The position numbers and the translations under genes were made by a program. The notes under the pieces were generated by a model. It was not told the DNA's origin. It saw only the letters and a list, made by a program, of their open reading frames with translations, and ran no database searches. A stretch of DNA of 64,000 nt from Phycisphaerae bacterium RAS2 (GTDB taxonomy: Bacteria; Planctomycetota; Phycisphaerae; UBA1845; UTPLA1): contig CP036352.1 of NCBI GenBank assembly GCA_007753915.1, positions 3,039,306 through 3,103,305 of the forward strand, given 5' to 3'. Positions 25,893 through 34,730 of the stretch are shown here, piece by piece. The number at the start of each line of letters is the position of its first letter. The first letter of the stretch is position 1.

Positions 25893-28448
25893 ATGTTTCG
25901 CCTTCGCACCTTCAACGTCGTCCCCGCATTGCCGCAGGCCCTCGCACGCCTCCAGGAGCTTGCTTACAACCTCTGGTGGAGCTGGAACAGCGAGGCCACC
26001 GAGCTGTTTCGCCGGCTCGATCCAGACCTCTGGAACGACACCGGTCAGAACCCCGTCGTCTTCCTTTCGCACATCGCCCAGAAGCGCCTCGATCACGCCG
26101 CCGGCGACAAGGCCTACCTCGGGCACTACGGCCGCGTGATGACGGCCTTCGACGCCTACCTCGGCCGCGAGGGCTGGTTCGCCAAGACCTGGCCCGACCT
26201 GAAGAACACGACAATCGCCTATTTTTCGATGGAGTTTGGCCTGCACGAATCGCTGCCGGTCTATTCCGGCGGCCTGGGCATTCTCGCGGGCGATCACCTC
26301 AAGAGCGCCAGCGATCTGGGCCTGCCGCTTGTCGGCGTCGGCCTGATGTATCGCCAGGGCTACTTCCAGCAGCGCATCACGCACGAAGGCTGGCAGCTTG
26401 AAGAATATCCCTCGCTCGATTTCTACCAGTTGCCCGTCGCGATCGTTCGCGGACAGGACGGCCAACCCGTCAAGTTCAAGCTCCCGATCGGCGAACACGA
26501 AGCGACCGTGCAGGCGTGGCGCGTGCAGGTCGGCCGCGTGCGTCTCTTCCTGCTCGACACCGATTTGCCGGAGAACCCGCACGCCGTCCGCGAAATCACC
26601 CACCGGCTCTATGGCGGCGACGACACCATGCGCATCCGGCAGGAAGTGCTGCTGGGCATCGGCGGCCTGCGCATGCTCGATTTGCTCGGCATCCGGCCGG
26701 ATGTCTGCCACATGAACGAAGGTCACGCCGCGTTTCTCACCCTCGAGCGTCTGCGCCAGCAGCGCGAGTATCACAAGCTCGACCTGCCCGCGGCGCGGGA
26801 GGCCGTCACGGCGGGCCTCATCTTCACGACTCACACGCCGGTCCCGGCGGGCATCGACCGGTTCGATGACAAGTTGCTGACGCAATTTGTTCAGCCGTTC
26901 CTCACGGCGGTGGGCCTTAGCTTTGAAGAATTTCTCGCGCTGGGTCGCGTCGATGCAAAGAACCCGAACGAGTTGTTCTCGATGGCGGTGCTAGCCTTGC
27001 GGCTGGCCGGCTCGGCCAACGGCGTCTCGGCGCTGCACGGCTACGTCTCGCGCGACATGTGGCACACGGTCTGGCCCGGCGCGCCGCGCGACGAAGTGCC
27101 GATCACGTCGATCACCAACGGCATCCACACCCTCACGTGGATCGCGCCGGAGATTTCCGACCTGCTGACGCGCTACCTCGGCCCGGACTGGATCGAGAAC
27201 CCCGTCGATCACGACATCTGGCGGATGGTGGCCGACATCCCCGACCTGGAGCTTTGGCGGGCGCACGAGCGCCGCCGTGTCGCGTTTGTGGCATTCGCGC
27301 GCAAGCGGCTCCGCGAGCAGCTCCGCCGGGGCGGCGCGCCGCCCACCGAGGTCAAGAGCGCCGACGAAGTGCTCGACCCCGAGGCCCTGACGATCGGCTT
27401 CGCCCGGCGTTTCGCGCCGTACAAGCGCGGCTCGCTCATCTTTCGCCAGCCCGAGCGGCTCGCACGGATCCTCTCCGACGCCGACCGCCCCGTGCAGTTC
27501 GTCTTCGGCGGCAAGGCCCACCCGCGCGACGACAACGGCAAGGAGATCATCAAGCAGATCATCGCGCACATGCGCAAGCCCGAATTCGCCCGCCGCGTCG
27601 TGTTCCTCGAAAACTATGACATCACCGTGGCACGCATGTTCGTCCAGGGCTGCGACGTCTGGCTCAATAACCCGATCAAGCCGCGCGAGGCGTCCGGCAC
27701 CAGCGGCATGAAGGCCGCAGTCAACGGCAGCCTCAACTTCTCCACGCTCGACGGCTGGTGGCCCGAGGCCTACGACGGCGAAAACGGCTGGGCCATCGAC
27801 GAGGGCAAGATCTACGACGACCCGAAGTTCCAGGATCAAATCGAGGGCGAGGCCATCTACGAAATCCTGGAGAAAGAAATCGTCCCGCTCTTCTTCGATC
27901 GCGGCGCTGACGGCCTGCCGCGCGGCTGGATCGCGCGAATGAAAAACTGCATGCGCACCATCTGCCCGATGTTCAATACCAACCGCATGCTCGAAGAGTA
28001 TTCCAACATGCTGTACGCGCCGGCCGCGCGGCGCTATCGCCAGCGCGCGGCCAACGACTTCGGCGGCGCGAAGTCCCTCGCGGAATGGAAGGGCCGGCTC
28101 GCCGCCGCCTGGCCCAAGCTGCGCATCGAGCAGGTCGATTCAAACGGCGCGCCGGAATTGCCCGTCGGCTCAAAGGTGCAGGTCCGCGCCCGCGTTCACC
28201 TCGACTCCGTCAAACCCGATGATGTCGCGGTGGAGTTGTACTACGGTCACGTCGATGCCCACGGGCAGCTTGCCGAGGGCAACAATCAACCGATGAAGCT
28301 GATCGAGCCGGCCGAGAACGGGTCGGCCTGGTACCACGGAGAAATTCCCTGTCAGCGGAGTGGCCAGCACGGCTTCGCGGTGCGAGTCCTGCCGCGTAAC
28401 CCGGAATTGGCCCACCCGCACGACACCGGGCTGATCCTCTGGGCCTGA
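25893..28448 (+). CDS. glgP: Alpha-glucan (glycogen) phosphorylase, DUF3417-containing type
   Basis: This GT35 enzyme releases glucose-1-phosphate from glycogen or maltodextrin in the cytoplasm. The N-terminal 110 residues match the DUF3417 domain of the short phosphorylase class (ALARLQELAYNLWWSWN). Then come AYFSMEFGLHESLPVYSGGLGILAGDHLKSASDLGLP and the catalytic part. The PLP-binding lysine is Lys607 in GTSGMKAAVNGSLN. At 851 residues the length is normal. It starts 144 bases after the restriction endonuclease, in visibly GC-richer sequence, marking the right boundary of the restriction-modification island. Confidence 0.93.
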   Translation: MFRLRTFNVVPALPQALARLQELAYNLWWSWNSEATELFRRLDPDLWNDTGQNPVVFLSHIAQKRLDHAAGDKAYLGHYGRVMTAFDAYLGREGWFAKTWPDLKNTTIAYFSMEFGLHESLPVYSGGLGILAGDHLKSASDLGLPLVGVGLMYRQGYFQQRITHEGWQLEEYPSLDFYQLPVAIVRGQDGQPVKFKLPIGEHEATVQAWRVQVGRVRLFLLDTDLPENPHAVREITHRLYGGDDTMRIRQEVLLGIGGLRMLDLLGIRPDVCHMNEGHAAFLTLERLRQQREYHKLDLPAAREAVTAGLIFTTHTPVPAGIDRFDDKLLTQFVQPFLTAVGLSFEEFLALGRVDAKNPNELFSMAVLALRLAGSANGVSALHGYVSRDMWHTVWPGAPRDEVPITSITNGIHTLTWIAPEISDLLTRYLGPDWIENPVDHDIWRMVADIPDLELWRAHERRRVAFVAFARKRLREQLRRGGAPPTEVKSADEVLDPEALTIGFARRFAPYKRGSLIFRQPERLARILSDADRPVQFVFGGKAHPRDDNGKEIIKQIIAHMRKPEFARRVVFLENYDITVARMFVQGCDVWLNNPIKPREASGTSGMKAAVNGSLNFSTLDGWWPEAYDGENGWAIDEGKIYDDPKFQDQIEGEAIYEILEKEIVPLFFDRGADGLPRGWIARMKNCMRTICPMFNTNRMLEEYSNMLYAPAARRYRQRAANDFGGAKSLAEWKGRLAAAWPKLRIEQVDSNGAPELPVGSKVQVRARVHLDSVKPDDVAVELYYGHVDAHGQLAEGNNQPMKLIEPAENGSAWYHGEIPCQRSGQHGFAVRVLPRNPELAHPHDTGLILWA

Positions 28449-28496
28449 TTCTCCGGATTGTTTCGCGGCGCAGAATGCCGGACCCGGCGATTCACC

Positions 28497-28525
28497 TTGA
28501 CAGGGGCAGCGGTCTAAACTACCGT
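28497..28525 (+). promoter_or_regulatory. Sigma70-type promoter for tRNA-Asp
   Basis: TTGACA at 28497-28502 is a perfect -35 box, followed by a 17-base spacer and TACCGT at 28520-28525 as the -10. Transcription would start some 40 bases before the tRNA. Confidence 0.65.
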
Positions 28526-28575
28526 ACGGGGCTTCCCTGCGGCCACGATCCGAACGGTAAGATCGGGTTGCACAA

Positions 28576-28649
28576 GGGGCTGTAGCTCAATTGGTCAGAG
28601 CGCCGGCCTGTCACGCCGGAGGTTGCGGGTTCGAGCCCCGTCAGCCTCG
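28576..28649 (+). tRNA. tRNA-Asp (GTC)
   Basis: A full cloverleaf can be drawn: acceptor GGGGCTG with CAGCCTC (one G-T pair), D arm GCTC/GAGC, anticodon stem CCGGC/GCCGG with loop CTGTCAC, and T arm with GTTCGAG. The anticodon GTC reads Asp codons. The discriminator is G, and CCA is not encoded. Confidence 0.95.
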
Positions 28650-28665
28650 TTTGCCCCCAAACGAG

Positions 28666-28700
28666 AAGGCCCTTTTCGCCCCCGCGGAGAGGGCCTTTTT
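28666..28700 (+). terminator. Rho-independent terminator after tRNA-Asp
   Basis: AAGGCCCT at 28666-28673 pairs with AGGGCCTT at 28690-28697, and the arm ends in a run of five T. It lies 16 bases after the tRNA. Confidence 0.85.
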
Positions 28701-28744
28701 CATTGCGCTGAAACCCGCCCCGCCGGCTGACCGATGACCTTCTC

Positions 28745-29800
28745 ATGGAAGCGCCCCGCATGGCCACGAACCCGCCGGCCCGCATCGGCCGGACCGACGG
28801 CGTGTACGTCATCGCCGAAGCCGGGGTTAATCACGACGGATGTCTTGATAAGGCCCGCTCGCTAATCGACGCGGCCCACGCGGCCGGAGCCGACGCCGTG
28901 AAGTTTCAGGCCTTCTCCGCCAAGCGCCTCGCCTCGGCCGACGCCCCCAAGTGCGCCTATCAGGTGACGGCGGCCGGCGAGTCTCAGGCCCAGATGTTGG
29001 CGCGTCTGGAACTTGCTCCGTCGGACTTCGCTTCGCTTCAGCGGCATGCCGAACAGCGCGGGATCGCCTTCTTTTGCACGCCGTTTTCAATCCCCGATCT
29101 GGAAATGCTCGTCGCGCTCGGCGTACCCGCGATCAAAATCGCCTCGCCGGACATCGTGAATGTCCCCTTGCTTCGCGCTGCAGCGGCCACCAGTCTCCCG
29201 CTCATTGTCTCCACCGGCGCGGCCACGCTCGACGAAATCGACGCCGCCGTCGCCCTGCTGACCTCGGCCGGCGCGCGCGATCGATTAAGCTTATTGCACT
29301 GCGTATCTGCGTATCCCACGCGACCGGCTGATGCAAAGCTCGGCTGCATTCGCACAATGGCCGAACGCTTCAACCTTCCCGTCGGCTTCAGCGATCACAC
29401 CGCCGACGCCGACTTCGGCGCGCTGGCGGTCGCCGCCGGCGCGCGCATTCTTGAGAAACATCTCACCCTGGACCGCTCGGCGCACGGCCCGGATCACTTT
29501 TTCTCGCTGGAACCGCCCGCGATGGCGCGATACGTGAACGGAGCGCGCCTGGCAATTGATGCAATGGGGACGGGCGTCGTCGCTCCGACCCAATCCGAAA
29601 TGGAAGTCCGGCAACTGGCCCGCGGCAGCATCGTGACGAAAGGGCCTCTCCGGGCAGGCCAGGCGCTCGCGGCCGAACACCTCACCGTCCTTCGCCCGGC
29701 CGGCGGAATCTCGCCGGACGCGTTTGACTCGGTTATCGGGCGCGTGATGCGAGTCGATATCCCTGCGCAGACCCGCATCGAATGGTCGATGCTGGCCTGA
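28745..29800 (+). CDS. NeuB-family sialic acid-type synthase with SAF domain
   Basis: NeuB-type enzymes condense phosphoenolpyruvate with an N-acetylated hexosamine to make sialic, legionaminic or pseudaminic acid. The first 270 residues form the TIM-barrel NeuB domain (YVIAEAGVNHDG, ADAVKFQAF, FCTPFS, IKIASPDI, LHCVSAYPT, GFSDHT), and the last 65 residues form an antifreeze-like SAF domain (RGSIVTKGPLRAGQAL). The 351-residue length is normal. Which nine-carbon sugar is made cannot be told, and no CMP-transferase or epimerase partner is adjacent. The ATG at 28745 gives a short polar leader; the ATG at 28760 is an alternative. Confidence 0.85.
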   Translation: MEAPRMATNPPARIGRTDGVYVIAEAGVNHDGCLDKARSLIDAAHAAGADAVKFQAFSAKRLASADAPKCAYQVTAAGESQAQMLARLELAPSDFASLQRHAEQRGIAFFCTPFSIPDLEMLVALGVPAIKIASPDIVNVPLLRAAAATSLPLIVSTGAATLDEIDAAVALLTSAGARDRLSLLHCVSAYPTRPADAKLGCIRTMAERFNLPVGFSDHTADADFGALAVAAGARILEKHLTLDRSAHGPDHFFSLEPPAMARYVNGARLAIDAMGTGVVAPTQSEMEVRQLARGSIVTKGPLRAGQALAAEHLTVLRPAGGISPDAFDSVIGRVMRVDIPAQTRIEWSMLA

Positions 29801-29930
29801 CAGGCGGCATCGGAAATCCCCCAATCAATCGTCAACCCCGCGCGCCCGCTAACCGATAGCGGGATGGGTACGCACTCGGACGGGGCCGCCGATCGCATCA
29901 ATCGTACTCTTATTAGGGAAGGGTTCGCAC

Positions 29931-30812
29931 ATGACTGCCGCCACTGTCGCACAGCCGGACACGACGAAGCTGGTCGCCAACGCCATCGCCAACGTCGGCG
30001 ATATCGCCACGCTGCCGGAAGTCACGGTACGAATCATTCAGATCGTCGAGAACCCCAAGTCCACCGCGCGCGACATGCACGATGTCATCAAGAACGACCC
30101 CGTTCTCGCCTCGCGCATTTTGAAAGTCGTCAACTCCGCCTTCTACGGCCTGCCCGGACAGATCGGCAGCTTCGAACGCGCCGTCGTCCTGCTGGGCCTC
30201 TCTGCCGTCAAGAACATCGCGATCGCCGCGTCCATGACCCACATGTTCAACGGCGGGCAAACGGTTGAGGGCTTCAGCGGCAAGGCCGGCTGGGAACACG
30301 CCGTCGCCGTCGCCGTCGGTTGCCGGTTGCTGTCGGCCGCGCAAGGCAAGCCGAACGTTGAGGAGAGCTTCCTCGCCGGGCTGCTGCACGACCTGGGCCT
30401 GCTTGTCGAACGGCAGCTCTTTGCCGCGAAGTTGACGGAAGTCATCAATCGCAGCAAGACGCCGGGTGCCTCGTTCTGCCAGTTGGAGACCGAAATCATC
30501 GGTGCCGATCACCAGGCCTTCGGCATGGCCCTGGCCGCCAAGTGGCGATTCCCCGCGCACCTTTGCACCGCGATCGGCTACCACCACAAGCCGCTCGAAC
30601 TCGCCCCGGCCAACCGCGAGCTGCCGGCCCTCGTGCGAATCGCCGACATCCTCGCCTGCAACGCGGGCATCGGATTCTGCGGCACGGCCAGCAATCAGCA
30701 AATCGAGCCGGAGCTGCTTCAGATCACCGATCTCAACGAGTCGGATCTGGAAGAGGCCACCGCCAAGCTGCCCGAGCAGGTCGCCCTGACCCAGTCGCTC
30801 TTCGGCGAGTGA
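29931..30812 (+). CDS. HDOD-domain protein
   Basis: This 293-residue protein is almost entirely an HDOD domain, a relative of HD hydrolases that usually lacks catalysis and acts in signalling. Landmarks are LPEVTVRIIQIVENPKS, IKNDPVLASRILKVVNSAFYGLPGQI, AVVLLGLSAVKNIAIAASM, and SFLAGLLHDLGLLV. AGGGAA precedes the ATG. Such proteins are often linked to chemotaxis, c-di-GMP signalling or regulation, but nothing nearby specifies the pathway. Confidence 0.88.
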   Translation: MTAATVAQPDTTKLVANAIANVGDIATLPEVTVRIIQIVENPKSTARDMHDVIKNDPVLASRILKVVNSAFYGLPGQIGSFERAVVLLGLSAVKNIAIAASMTHMFNGGQTVEGFSGKAGWEHAVAVAVGCRLLSAAQGKPNVEESFLAGLLHDLGLLVERQLFAAKLTEVINRSKTPGASFCQLETEIIGADHQAFGMALAAKWRFPAHLCTAIGYHHKPLELAPANRELPALVRIADILACNAGIGFCGTASNQQIEPELLQITDLNESDLEEATAKLPEQVALTQSLFGE

Positions 30813-30972
30813 TGCACTGCCTCCGAGGTCAGTTCGCTCTGCGGTAAAGGCACGCTTCCCTTTCATCCACTATGATCCCTGCGAGTCGCCTGGCCGACGT
30901 CGAGTCAACGCCGGCCCGACGAGAGCCGCTTGCTCACCGTGAGGCAGCGGCCGACAGAGTCGTACTCCACTC

Positions 30973-31716
30973 ATGTCCGACGGCACGCTTGCTCTTTCCG
31001 CGACAGCAGTCTCAATCGCGCTGATCCACACCCTCGCCGGACCCGATCATTACCTCCCGTTTGTCGCCATGGCCCGTGCCGGCCGATGGCCCCTTCGCAA
31101 GACATTGCGTGTGACGCTTCTGTGCGGCGTCGGTCACGTCAGCAGCTCGGTAGCCCTGGGACTGTTCGGCGTCGCAATGGGAATCGGGGTTGAAAAGCTG
31201 AAATGGGTCGAATCGGCCCGTGGTGACTGGGCTGCCTGGCTGCTCATTGCGTTCGGAATAACCTACCTGGCCTGGGGCACCTGGCGCGCGGTGCGCAACA
31301 AGCCCCACTCGCACCTTCACGTCCATGCAGATGGCACCGTCCATTCCCACCCACACACGCATCAGGCCGATCACGCGCACCTGCACGAACCGGCAACCGA
31401 CAAAGCTTCCCGGGAGCAAAACCCCGCCAAGCCCGCGCGCTGGTCGCCGATGGCGCTGTTTGTCGTCTTCGTGTTTGGTCCATGCGAGCCGCTGATCCCG
31501 CTCATCATGTATCCAGCCGCGCAGCACAATCTGACCGGGATGATTCTCGTTACAACCCTCTTTGCGGCGGTCACGGTTGGTACGATGCTCGCGCTGGTCT
31601 CGGGCATGACGATGGGGGTCACCCGCCTGCGATGGGCGGGATTGGAACGATTCAGCCACGCCATGGCCGGGGGGATCGTGACGGCTTGTGGATTGGCGAT
31701 TCTAGCGGGGCTATGA
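30973..31716 (+). CDS. Polytopic membrane protein, NicO/UreH-like, with His-rich loop
   Basis: The 247-residue product has about six membrane helices in two halves. The first helix has HTLAGPDHYLP, which resembles the His/Asp metal-binding signature of nickel/cobalt transporters and UreH-like proteins. The central loop (about residues 110-150) holds roughly ten histidines, as expected for metal capture. The second half has FGPCEPLIPL. It may export or import a transition metal; the substrate and direction are inference. The end overlaps the converging ASCH-like gene by six bases. Confidence 0.65.
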   Translation: MSDGTLALSATAVSIALIHTLAGPDHYLPFVAMARAGRWPLRKTLRVTLLCGVGHVSSSVALGLFGVAMGIGVEKLKWVESARGDWAAWLLIAFGITYLAWGTWRAVRNKPHSHLHVHADGTVHSHPHTHQADHAHLHEPATDKASREQNPAKPARWSPMALFVVFVFGPCEPLIPLIMYPAAQHNLTGMILVTTLFAAVTVGTMLALVSGMTMGVTRLRWAGLERFSHAMAGGIVTACGLAILAGL

Positions 31717-32247
31717 ACGCGGCTGCGCCGGCTCGCCGCGCTGCGATGATTCAACGGGGCCGATGAACTTCCCGGGTGAGGGCGGGCCCTCTAACACAAC
31801 CCACGACTGCTGGTCACGCTTGGCCACGGCCAAAGGGGAAATCGCCATGACCCAATCAATCCAGATCAGGCTGACATAACGTGCCCACGAAGCCGCAGAC
31901 GCAAAAAATTCCGCGGGGGCCGCGATCAATTCGCTGTAAGTCGATGCGATTCCGCCGACGTCCTGCGGGCGATCCAGTTTGACGAATCGACACGCACCTG
32001 CCCGGGCCATCGCCCGGATCGGCCGCGACGGCGGCTTGAACCAAAGGATGTCGCCGGAGCGCACGGTCTCGTACGGCGCGCGACGGACCGACGACAGCCG
32101 GCACTCGATCTGCTTGCGGCCATCAAGCATTTTGTCGATATATTCATCGTACAGGACGACGAGATGGTGCCGGGGACCGTCGACCGACAGGGGCGACCGG
32201 GCCGTTTCAGAGTCGATCGGCGCAAGCGGGAGCGGACCGGTTTTCAT
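31711..32247 (-). CDS. ASCH/PUA-like domain protein, putative
   Basis: The 178-residue product contains a stretch from about residue 28 to 100 that reads like an ASCH domain of the PUA superfamily: LVVLYDEYIDKMLDGRKQIECRLS, then VRSGDILWFKPPS and ARAGACRFVKL. ASCH domains bind RNA or act on modified nucleosides. The remainder (an aromatic-rich segment around WIDWVMA) is not recognised. The ATG at 32247 overlaps the stop of the upstream small gene in ATGA, so the two are coupled. The family call rests on pattern only. Confidence 0.5.
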   Translation of the reverse strand: MKTGPLPLAPIDSETARSPLSVDGPRHHLVVLYDEYIDKMLDGRKQIECRLSSVRRAPYETVRSGDILWFKPPSRPIRAMARAGACRFVKLDRPQDVGGIASTYSELIAAPAEFFASAASWARYVSLIWIDWVMAISPLAVAKRDQQSWVVLEGPPSPGKFIGPVESSQRGEPAQPRS

Positions 32248-32420
32248 TCTCGGTCCTGATTCACTTCTTCAAGGTACTTCTGAAACTCACCCATTTTGTA
32301 TGAGATGAAGCAGAATGCATGGTGAAGGGCGAGCCATTCAACATCGGATTCGTCGCCTTCGGCCTCATGCCGCAGTTCGTTGAGCTTTGCCAGGAGCGGT
32401 TCCGCTCGGAGTGGTGTCAT
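32244..32420 (-). CDS. Small protein of unknown function, coupled to the ASCH-like gene
   Basis: The product has about 58 residues and is acidic and helical (LLAKLNELRHEAEGDESDVEWLALHHAFCFIS, then FQKYLEEVN). No family is recognised. ATG at 32420 is preferred because GAGG lies five bases before it; GTG at 32426 is the other option. Its stop overlaps the next start in ATGA. A short acidic protein translationally coupled to a PUA-like protein resembles toxin-antitoxin layouts, but there is no direct evidence. Confidence 0.5.
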   Translation of the reverse strand: MTPLRAEPLLAKLNELRHEAEGDESDVEWLALHHAFCFISYKMGEFQKYLEEVNQDRE

Positions 32421-32920
32421 GATCACCTCAATTTACTGGAATTGGACAATCCTCGGCGTCTTCAACCCTCATCAGAGCCGAATTTCGCATGGACCGGGCT
32501 CCCTCAAAGGGCTATCTCGAATCGAACCACGGATCGATGGTAAACCGGGGCTCGAGGTCGGGAAACAAGTGGATTCGGCAGTTTTGAATCAGTCGGAACT
32601 CGCCAATAAGGCAACGCAGAATTGTAGGGTATGGCCCTCACGTCACTCTGCGGCAATGGCAGACCTGAAATCCCATAACCTGTTGCCTGTGCACTCGTTA
32701 TGAGTCAAAGTGGCAACCGAGTACATAGGTTGAAATGAGGTTTCGGCGCGGCAAAAAAAACCTCAAAAATCATGAAATGCAACCCTGAAAAGTATTGACA
32801 CGAAGGGTCCGGATGTGATACGCTCTGGACTAGTTGCCCGAAAAAGGGCAAGGGTTAGAAGCAGTCGAAAGAACGCACGCCCCGCGTGCGACAAGGTCAA
32901 CGAGTACGGAGGAGAGGATC
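32421..32920. other. Intergenic region before the PEP-CTERM gene
   Basis: This 500-base region has no credible gene. Its left part should drive the small-protein/ASCH pair leftward. TGAGGTTT at 32736-32743 pairs with AAACCTCA at 32758-32765 to give an 8-base stem without a T-run. The right part holds the PEP-CTERM promoter and an untranslated leader of about 90 bases. Confidence 0.5.
32795..32824 (+). promoter_or_regulatory. Sigma70-type promoter of the PEP-CTERM gene
   Basis: TTGACA at 32795-32800, an 18-base spacer, and TACGCT at 32819-32824. It is followed by a leader of about 90 bases and a strong GGAGGAGAGG Shine-Dalgarno just before the start codon. Confidence 0.6.
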
Positions 32921-33499
32921 ATGCGATTTACGAAGTTTGCTCTGGCAGTGGCGCTTCTGGTTGCCGCCCCCGCGTTCGGCGGTTTCTTTGAAGTGGAAGG
33001 CAACGACACCCCGGGAACCGCACAGTTCATTCCGTTGCCCTGCAACGCGAGTGCTGATGTCGGCATCGCCTCTCTGGCGGCTGGCGGCGGCGACATCGAC
33101 TACTACTCGGTCTTCGTTCCCGAAGGCTGCACCCTGACCGCCATCACGACCCCGATGGCTAGCCTGCCCGGCAGCTTTTCGACCCCGGACACGCTCCTTG
33201 TCGTGACTGATGCGCTCGGCACGATCCTGATCGGCAATGACGATGCCGGCACGGACGGCGTCGCTGGCCCGAACGTGGTTGGACCGGTTCGCGGCTCTGC
33301 GGTTCGCTGGCATGTCCCGACTGGCAGTGGTTTGGGCGCTGTTTACCTGCTCGGCGTCAGCGGCTTCCCCGATTTCGGTTTCGGTGGTGCCCACCCCGAG
33401 GCGGGCCAGTACCTGCTCACGTTGAGCCTCGTTCCCGAGCCGAGCACCCTCGCTCTGCTGGGTCTGGGCGCGTTGAGCCTGATTCGCCGCCGCAAGTAA
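32921..33499 (+). CDS. PEP-CTERM sorted secreted protein
   Basis: ATG at 32921 follows a strong purine-rich Shine-Dalgarno and starts a signal peptide (charged start, then LALAVALLVAAPAFG). The mature part begins FEVEGNDTPGTAQFI, a pattern seen in pre-peptidase-like (PPC) beta-sandwich domains, and includes GGGDIDYYSVFVPEGCTLT and LLVVTDALGTILIGNDDAGTDG. The C-terminus is a textbook PEP-CTERM tail: VPEPSTLALLGLGALSLIRRRK, with VPEP, a hydrophobic helix and basic end. PEP-CTERM tails are recognised by exosortase, and the proteins often go to the cell surface or matrix. No exosortase gene is in the window. It is monocistronic, with its own promoter and terminator. Confidence 0.9.
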   Translation: MRFTKFALAVALLVAAPAFGGFFEVEGNDTPGTAQFIPLPCNASADVGIASLAAGGGDIDYYSVFVPEGCTLTAITTPMASLPGSFSTPDTLLVVTDALGTILIGNDDAGTDGVAGPNVVGPVRGSAVRWHVPTGSGLGAVYLLGVSGFPDFGFGGAHPEAGQYLLTLSLVPEPSTLALLGLGALSLIRRRK

Positions 33500-33521
33500 T
33501 TCGGCGACTCGTTTGAACCTT

Positions 33522-33559
33522 AAAGGCGTCGCGAAGCCTGTCTTCGCGACGCCTTTTTT
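33522..33559 (+). terminator. Strong rho-independent terminator after the PEP-CTERM gene
   Basis: AAGGCGTCGCGAAG pairs perfectly with CTTCGCGACGCCTT across a five-base loop, followed by a run of T. Confidence 0.93.
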
Positions 33560-33866
33560 CATGCGCCGAAAACACGCACAAAGCCCCAGGTCGGAAAACA
33601 GCAGCTGCCGCAATCTCACAACGGCCTCGGTCCTCGTAGACCAATGATGCCTCGCGAACACCCACGGTCTCCGAAGGCGACGAACACGGCATCTGCGATA
33701 CTTGCAAAAATCAACTTGAAAGCCGCGATGAATCGAGAGCAGTCGAAGGACTTCCCCGGAGTCATTGTTTGAACGATTGAGCGTGCCACTGCTTCAAGCC
33801 GTGGCACTTAATATGATCCATGGCGATTGAGCCGCTTGGAAACAACCAGCACAGATGACTGACCAC
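33560..33866. other. Intergenic region between PEP-CTERM gene and znuB
   Basis: This 307-base region lies between two convergent units. It carries no credible gene. It contains one copy of the CCACTGCTT hairpin family, and a CTGACCACT core at 33859-33867 that touches the znuB stop codon. Confidence 0.5.
33784..33807. repeat. Hairpin repeat of the CCACTGCTT family
   Basis: GTGCCACTGCTT and AAGCCGTGGCAC form a 12-base stem with one mismatch around a single C. It is a near copy of the element at 23331-23349. Confidence 0.75.
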
Positions 33867-34709
33867 TCACACCGACCGCTTCACCATCGTCCGCCCCACC
33901 ATCGCCGCAAGATACAGCCCTCCCGCTAGGACAATCGTCGTCGCTCCGGCAGGCAGGCCCGGTGAATAGCTGATCGCCATCCCCGCCAAATTCAACCCGA
34001 CGCACAAAAAACTCGCCAGCACCATCATCTGCCACAAGCGACCGGAGAAGAACCCTGCCACCGCGGCCGGCAACGTCAGCATGGCAATCACCATGATGAT
34101 GCCGACGACTTTGAGTAACACAACCACCGTGAGCGCCGTCAGACACAGCAGCGTCAGGTAATAAAATTCCACCTTCACGCCGCGCAGACGGGCGAACTCT
34201 TCATCGAAACAGACCGCCAGGAACTTGTTGTAGAACACAACAGCCATCGCGAGCACCAGCACATCGAGCAGCAGCATCAGCCGAAGATCCTCCGGCGAGA
34301 CGAGCAGAATGTTGCCGAACAAGTAGCTCATCAGCTCTTCGTTGTAGCCCGGTGTGCGAGAAATGAAGAGCACGCCGACAGCCATGCCCACGGCCCAAAT
34401 CGCGCCGATGACCGTGTCCTCGCGTTGGCGAGCGCGCTGGCTGACCCAGCCGATCAGCAACGCCGACACGATCGCCGCGACCACCGCGCCAAGCAGCGGA
34501 CTGCACCACACCAGGCCGTGAACGACCTGCATGTACTTCGCCGCACCCATGCCACCCAGCACGGAGTGCGACACGGCACCGGCGATGTAACTGATCCGTC
34601 GGGTGACGACGTACGTCCCGACCACACCGCACGCCACGCCGGCCAGGACCCCCATGGCCAGCGCGCTTTGCAGAAACGGATTGCCGAGTACTGCTCGGAA
34701 GAATTCCAT
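33867..34709 (-). CDS. znuB: Zinc/manganese-type ABC transporter permease
   Basis: The 280-residue product is an ABC-3 family permease with about eight membrane helices, including the family segments GTYVVTRRISYIAGAVSHSVLGG and VKVVGIIMVIAMLTLPAAVAGFF. It would form the inner-membrane channel for a divalent metal delivered by the binding protein encoded upstream in the same operon. It is the last gene of znuA-znuC-znuB, 21 bases after znuC. The Zur-like operator before the operon favours zinc. Confidence 0.87.
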   Translation of the reverse strand: MEFFRAVLGNPFLQSALAMGVLAGVACGVVGTYVVTRRISYIAGAVSHSVLGGMGAAKYMQVVHGLVWCSPLLGAVVAAIVSALLIGWVSQRARQREDTVIGAIWAVGMAVGVLFISRTPGYNEELMSYLFGNILLVSPEDLRLMLLLDVLVLAMAVVFYNKFLAVCFDEEFARLRGVKVEFYYLTLLCLTALTVVVLLKVVGIIMVIAMLTLPAAVAGFFSGRLWQMMVLASFLCVGLNLAGMAISYSPGLPAGATTIVLAGGLYLAAMVGRTMVKRSV

Positions 34710-34730
34710 CGGTTCAGTTGCCTGTCGCTT

